Below, in pieces: positions 60,285 through 64,000 of a stretch of DNA of 64,000 nt (position 1 is the first letter of the stretch; the number at the start of each line of letters is the position of its first letter). The stretch lies in assembly GCF_046224405.1 (NCBI RefSeq), contig NZ_JBJXRK010000003.1, positions 119,775 through 183,774 on the forward strand, written 5' to 3'. The notes under the pieces are model-generated. The model was given only the letters and a program-made list of their open reading frames with translations. It had not been told where the DNA came from and searched no databases. The DNA is from Gudongella sp046224405 (GTDB lineage Bacteria; Bacillota; Clostridia; Tissierellales; Tissierellaceae). Position numbers and translations under genes: made by a program.

Positions 60285-60401
60285 TTAAGTTATTTGTAGA
60301 CTTCAATAATAATATTGCAATTATGCTTAATAAAGATTCCTTGTAGTATCATTTTTGATTCAAAACACAAAAGAATGATCATTCCTGATAAACAACTGTT
60401 C

Positions 60402-61328
60402 CTATTCAGTATAATTTATTTCTGGGTTGTTGGATGGTGTAAATTCGCCTTCTTTGATAATCTTATTATTTGTATTGTTCTTTATTGTATATTTATATAC
60501 TACTTGAACACTGTCTTCTACAGAATGGACATTATAGAAAGCAACTTTATATGTTGTATCCGAATTTTCGATCACGCTGTAATTAGAACTCAAGGTTCCT
60601 GTGCTAACTCTTTGCAATGTTATTGTGAGACTAGAGTTCTTATTTTGCTTAGTTACTGAAACATAAACATCCAAATACTCATCAGTTGGGGTAGTTTCTT
60701 CCTCATCATTTTCATCTGGTGGATTTTCAGAATCATCCTCTCCATCTCCATCATCACTGACTTCTACCGCAATGTTGTAATCTCTTTTGTACTTGATTCC
60801 AATAATTCCATCATCAATACTTGTATCAGCAGTCTTTTTATTGGAATAATCCAAGTTGATATTTGGTAGTGAAATCTCTGTGACCAGATTAAAATCAGTG
60901 CCCTTATCATCCATTGCTATGATATTGAACTCAATAATTTGATTACCATTAAGAGCTTTTGAAGTAAAATATGAAGAAGTGTCTATGTTTGAACCTAGTT
61001 TCGTAACATTTCTGGCATTACCTGAATTGTATTCTGAATGAGTCAATGTGCTATCTAAGTTTGATATAAACATATAATTGTACTCATCGGTCGCATCGAT
61101 TGTTGGGATGGTTGATAGCATCTCAATATCGGTTGCAAACCTTAATCTGTTTGTCAAATAGTCAATTGCTAACCTAGCCTCCGATTGAACATCAAATTGA
61201 TCATTGCCTCTTACATATGTTTTATTGCTAAAGGAAAAGAAAGAAAAAGCTATAGTTATAAGAATGCTAATGATAGCTAAGGTTATTATTAATTCAATTA
61301 ATGTAACTCCTTTTTTCTTATTTTTCAT
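60402..61328 (-). CDS. Minor prepilin, PilW-like (second set)
   Basis: A 308-residue prepilin with KKKG-VTLIELIITLAIISILIT (Glu at +5), a long beta-rich body and a very acidic D/E/P linker (about 195-215). The coding sequence is clearly more AT-rich than the 52-60 kb pilus genes. PilJ/PilW-like by size. Confidence 0.8.
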   Translation of the reverse strand: MKNKKKGVTLIELIITLAIISILITIAFSFFSFSNKTYVRGNDQFDVQSEARLAIDYLTNRLRFATDIEMLSTIPTIDATDEYNYMFISNLDSTLTHSEYNSGNARNVTKLGSNIDTSSYFTSKALNGNQIIEFNIIAMDDKGTDFNLVTEISLPNINLDYSNKKTADTSIDDGIIGIKYKRDYNIAVEVSDDGDGEDDSENPPDENDEEETTPTDEYLDVYVSVTKQNKNSSLTITLQRVSTGTLSSNYSVIENSDTTYKVAFYNVHSVEDSVQVVYKYTIKNNTNNKIIKEGEFTPSNNPEINYTE

Positions 61329-61352
61329 CTCTTCACATCCTTAAGTGAGCAA

Positions 61353-61823
61353 TTATAACAGTGGACTTGTTAATATTACAAATCTAGATTTATCACCATA
61401 ATATACTTTTAAAATTATTTCATATGCATTATCAGTATTCTTTGAAATAATCAAATCCTTTTTTTGCACATAATATTTTACTACTATATCACTGTCTGCA
61501 GCTAGTGAGTTATCAAAACCTGTATCATCAACATCAAAGTCTACATAGTCAACTGTATAATCTACATACTTCCCTGTTCCCACTTCGCTATCCATTATGT
61601 TAACAATTGATGCTTCCAAATTATCTACATCCACTTCGTGGTAGATAGTATCCATAATTGTTTGAGCATAATTGTTAGCTTCCGTTCTATCCCCAGAATA
61701 AAAAATTGTCCTTAAACCATTTGAAAACATTCCTAGAAATGAAACAAGAACAATTGCAAGTATTGCAAATGCTATGATTACCTCAATTAAAGTAAACCCT
61801 TTATTTATGGCTGACTTTTTCAA
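61353..61823 (-). CDS. Minor prepilin, PilV-like (second set)
   Basis: 156 residues with signal INKG-FTLIEVIIAFAILAIVLV and a body resembling PilV. It sits 24 bases upstream of the PilW-like gene and 37 bases after the PilX-like gene. AT-rich like its neighbours. Confidence 0.82.
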   Translation of the reverse strand: MKKSAINKGFTLIEVIIAFAILAIVLVSFLGMFSNGLRTIFYSGDRTEANNYAQTIMDTIYHEVDVDNLEASIVNIMDSEVGTGKYVDYTVDYVDFDVDDTGFDNSLAADSDIVVKYYVQKKDLIISKNTDNAYEIILKVYYGDKSRFVILTSPLL

Positions 61824-61860
61824 ATTAACACCCCATTTTGATTCAATTCACAAACCGAAA

Positions 61861-63039
61861 TCATTCATAAAATCTCTTTCTTACCTGAGGGTCAGCCAAA
61901 TCCCACGAATCATCCGGTGCTTGATAAATTACACTACCCATAGCCTGGCTAACATTACTACCTTTATAGATATTCCCAACGATTGCACCATAGACAGTTG
62001 TCTGAGCAGATTGCATGCTTATTGTAGCCTCTGGTCCATGAACATAAAAGTGAAAAGTACCGTTTGCCTGTAATATCAGCTCGCAGCCTTCATCCAAATA
62101 TAATCTGGTTTTATTTGGATCAGAATTCTCAACTAACAAGGGTGTTTGAAAATCTATTGTTGAATCTTGATATCCATATATTTCCAATTCAGCAGTATCT
62201 TCAACATAAAATGAGCCTTTCGACTCCAGCAACTCCCCTACATATAGTTTCAGTATACCTTCTCCTGTCACTTGGACAACTCCACTATTGCCTGTGGAAA
62301 ATCTATGTATACCAATTTCCAGAACATCATTTTCACCACCTGTGAAAAAAGTCAAGGTGGTATTATTCGGCACGGTTATACTATTATAATTTCCATCACT
62401 ACTTATTGTTGCAGTAGCAGATAAAGTAGCTGTATACGAAGTTTGGTAAGTTCCTGGCATTGTTATAGGAAATTGGGAATATCCATAATCAAAGCTTGCG
62501 TTTGATTCTACGGTATATTGATTGGTATCAAAATTATCCTTATTCTCCTTTAGGATTACTGAGCCTGCTGAAGCTATATCTCCCTGTACACTATTCATTT
62601 TAGAGATGTCCAGATCATCAAAAGTATAGATAGCCTTGTCAAACAGGTCAGATGGATTGTCAAATGACATGGTCAACTTCACATCACTTGTAGCAGATTG
62701 GACGGTTGAAGTTGCCTCGATGACAAAAACAGAATCCTTGGGATTTGAACCTGCTATCTCCTCCAAGTTTGTTATTATATATGAACCTTTTGTAAAAGTA
62801 ATCTCTTCATCTGGATCAACAACCGGTAAAGCTTTATTTTCAATAATATAATCTGCTATGTCATCCACACCAGCTCTTGCCAAATAATTTGCTTGTATCT
62901 TATTCTCTTGTGCCATAGTGAATTTTGTATCTGCAAGCCCTATGGATAGTAAACTAACGCCAAGAATCATAGTAACAAGAATTACCATTATAACAAGCGG
63001 TAAAGCCATTCCATTTCTATTCTTAACTGTTTTTTTCAT
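61861..63039 (-). CDS. PilX-like protein with large beta-rich surface domain (second set)
   Basis: 392 residues. The N-terminus NRNGMALPLVIMVILVTMILGV looks like a PilX N-terminal segment (MALPLV), without a classical G-F/Y cleavage site but with the hydrophobic helix. The rest is a repeat-rich beta structure (GEGILKLYVGELLESKGSFYVEDTAELEIYG), with many Thr/Ser/Asn, as in surface adhesins. First gene of the second prepilin set. Confidence 0.75.
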   Translation of the reverse strand: MKKTVKNRNGMALPLVIMVILVTMILGVSLLSIGLADTKFTMAQENKIQANYLARAGVDDIADYIIENKALPVVDPDEEITFTKGSYIITNLEEIAGSNPKDSVFVIEATSTVQSATSDVKLTMSFDNPSDLFDKAIYTFDDLDISKMNSVQGDIASAGSVILKENKDNFDTNQYTVESNASFDYGYSQFPITMPGTYQTSYTATLSATATISSDGNYNSITVPNNTTLTFFTGGENDVLEIGIHRFSTGNSGVVQVTGEGILKLYVGELLESKGSFYVEDTAELEIYGYQDSTIDFQTPLLVENSDPNKTRLYLDEGCELILQANGTFHFYVHGPEATISMQSAQTTVYGAIVGNIYKGSNVSQAMGSVIYQAPDDSWDLADPQVRKRFYE

Positions 63040-63399
63040 AACATTACCCCCTGGATAGCATAAACCATACCTTTTAGAAATCCATCAATTACCTCAATAA
63101 GTAATTTTGTAATTATTTATATTTTTACTTCAAATAGCTTAAATACTTATTTCTTATTATACCATTTTTTTAATATAGGTACAGATATAATTTTCACACT
63201 ATTTGTACTTTTTTATATAGTTTCTTTATACCCTTACATAATATTTGTAATCCTTGTATTTATGTCATTTATTGGCTTAAATGACTTGTCATGAATGTTG
63301 ACAAGTTTGGTATTATAGTGGTGCTGTTAAACATTAAGTTGTTAGAATCACTAAATAAAACTGTTAAGATTTATTCATTTTCTAATATTTGCATAATAT
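63040..63399. other. AT-rich intergenic region upstream of the second prepilin set
   Basis: Very AT-rich. A TATAAT lies on the minus strand around 63155-63161, a candidate -10 for the prepilins, but I see no strong -35. An imperfect inverted repeat CTTGTCA/TGACAAG lies near 63284-63305. No frame with a ribosome site is seen on either strand. Confidence 0.5.
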
Positions 63400-63436
63400 A
63401 AAAAAGTCCAGAAAACTAGATTATAATTTCCTAGAC
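63400..63436 (-). terminator. Terminator of the small membrane protein gene
   Basis: GTCTAGGAAA and TTTTCTGGAC pair with two G-T wobbles, followed by a T-run on the minus strand, 80 bases after the 63516 gene stop. Confidence 0.7.
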
Positions 63437-63515
63437 CATTTGATCAAATTTGTAAGGCATATTTAAATTTCACATCACCTAATACTGTATCTTGTTTTGA
63501 AACAACCAATTAACT

Positions 63516-63827
63516 TTAAATGAAACTGACAATCAGAAATCTGTAATACACCATCAGAGAATAATATCCAAGAAATGGAATCCATGTCAGTTTGACTAGC
63601 ATACTCCCAATTCTATCCTTATGCTGCCAAAGTGCCAACAACACCAAAGGTACCAGCATCAATTTTACCAATGGAAATTCATAGGTGCCAATCATGGGTG
63701 CAATAAACGGATTAATCTCATAGAATCCTAGTGCTAAGAATTCCAAGGTTAGCAGATAATCCACGATATTGAATGTACCAATACCTAGCAATTGTAAAAA
63801 TAATAAGCGACGTTGAGCATTTGTCAT
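63516..63827 (-). CDS. Small polytopic membrane protein (DUF5658-like)
   Basis: A 103-residue protein with about three transmembrane segments (QLLGIGTFNIVDYLLTLEFLALGF, then FPLVKLMLVPLVLLALW, then WIPFLGYYSLMVYY). It has the polar pattern N-x2-DY..L..N typical of DUF5658. Function unknown. GGAG eight bases upstream selects ATG 63827; a GTG three codons earlier is also possible. A terminator hairpin lies only 17 bases before the start, so expression may be attenuated. Confidence 0.75.
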   Translation of the reverse strand: MTNAQRRLLFLQLLGIGTFNIVDYLLTLEFLALGFYEINPFIAPMIGTYEFPLVKLMLVPLVLLALWQHKDRIGSMLVKLTWIPFLGYYSLMVYYRFLIVSFI

Positions 63828-63843
63828 ATTAATCACTCCAAAT

Positions 63844-63867
63844 AAAAAACCGGCTCTTAAGCCGGTT
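63844..63867 (-). terminator. Terminator/attenuator hairpin just before the small membrane protein
   Basis: AACCGGCT and AGCCGGTT pair around a 4-base loop, followed on the minus strand by TTTTTTA. The stop codon of a 20-codon frame overlaps the 5' arm. Confidence 0.85.
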
Positions 63868-63928
63868 ACGCCACTGGATCACAACAGTCTAAGCGTCCAT
63901 CTGTAACTGTTGGTCTTATCCTCTTCAT
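63866..63928 (-). CDS. Possible 20-codon leader peptide
   Basis: ATG at 63928 opens a short frame (MKRIRPTVTDGRLDCCDPVA) whose TAA lies in the first arm of the terminator hairpin. A TATAAT is at 63947-63942. The ribosome site is weak (GAG 11 bases upstream). Stop overlap with a hairpin suggests a translated leader controlling termination, but chance is possible. No family recognised. Confidence 0.35.
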   Translation of the reverse strand: MKRIRPTVTDGRLDCCDPVA

Positions 63929-64000
63929 TTTATCTATCTCAATTATATAATACCACCAAATACCTCCAAATAAACCTTACATCAGCTAGTAGGACATAGT

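Noticed and set aside
63840..63960. Possible c-di-GMP-I (GEMM) riboswitch before the small membrane protein, because of a GGACGC word and a terminator
   Set aside because: The required GGCAAACC and GGGACGCAAAGCC pairing elements are absent; the GGACGC lies in a short reading frame instead.
1..64000. CRISPR arrays, tRNA or rRNA genes, prophage structural genes
   Set aside because: No regularly spaced repeats, tRNA cloverleaf with CCA, rRNA core sequence or phage structural genes were seen.

Overview
The window looks like a chromosomal segment of a low-GC, Gram-positive anaerobe of the class Clostridia (possibly Tissierellales/Peptostreptococcales-like; the order is a guess). The evidence is strong Shine-Dalgarno sites, sigma-A-type promoters, SOS boxes of the Firmicutes GAAC-N4-GTTC type, a ferredoxin-linked 2-oxoacid oxidoreductase, an ispH-rpsA fusion and Clostridia-type housekeeping order. 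spoVS after rny and spoIVB/spo0A after recN are absent, which weakly hints at a non-sporulating lineage.

Layout. 1-11.6 kb (+): rimO (partial), pgsA, cinA, recA with a LexA box, an SbcD-like nuclease, a three-gene split SbcC/Rad50-like ATPase, a structured leader and rny, then a PHP phosphatase, a PadR-type regulator and an aspartate aminotransferase. 11.6-12.7 kb: gene-poor, with a long-stem terminator and a decayed IS21-like element. 12.7-14.8 kb: a XerC-type recombinase behind a large palindrome, and the divergent SOS pair yneA/lexA. 14.8-31.2 kb (-): a YnbB-type lyase, hfq, miaA, mutL, mutS, miaB, three tandem M42 aminopeptidases, ispH-rpsA, plsC, cmk and a flavoprotein. 31.4-36.5 kb (-): an RpiR regulator, a 2-oxoacid:ferredoxin oxidoreductase with repeated operator-like sites, and a biotin-dependent carboxyltransferase. 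36.5-45.5 kb (-): methyltransferase, acetyltransferase, rluB, scpB, scpA, M50 protease, pdp, xerD, Nudix, recN, tlyA.

The most notable locus is 45.5-47.8 kb. A gene-free stretch of about 615 nt lies between ispA and a small multi-pass membrane protein. It has its own consensus promoter, a terminator and complementary ends. Position, size and the neighbouring OapA-like gene identify it as an OLE (ornate, large, extremophilic) RNA ribonucleoprotein locus. Upstream of it run xseB, xseA, a TsaD-like protein, nusB, an Asp23 protein, an acidic CD1247-like protein and efp.

52-64 kb (-) is a type IV pilus region: pilM, pilN, a PilO protein fused to a LysM domain, an SLH-domain protein, two sets of prepilins, prepilin peptidase, and finally a small membrane protein behind a possible leader-peptide attenuator. 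No pilus motor ATPase lies in the window. The LysM and SLH domains suggest a pilus machine tied to a Gram-positive wall.
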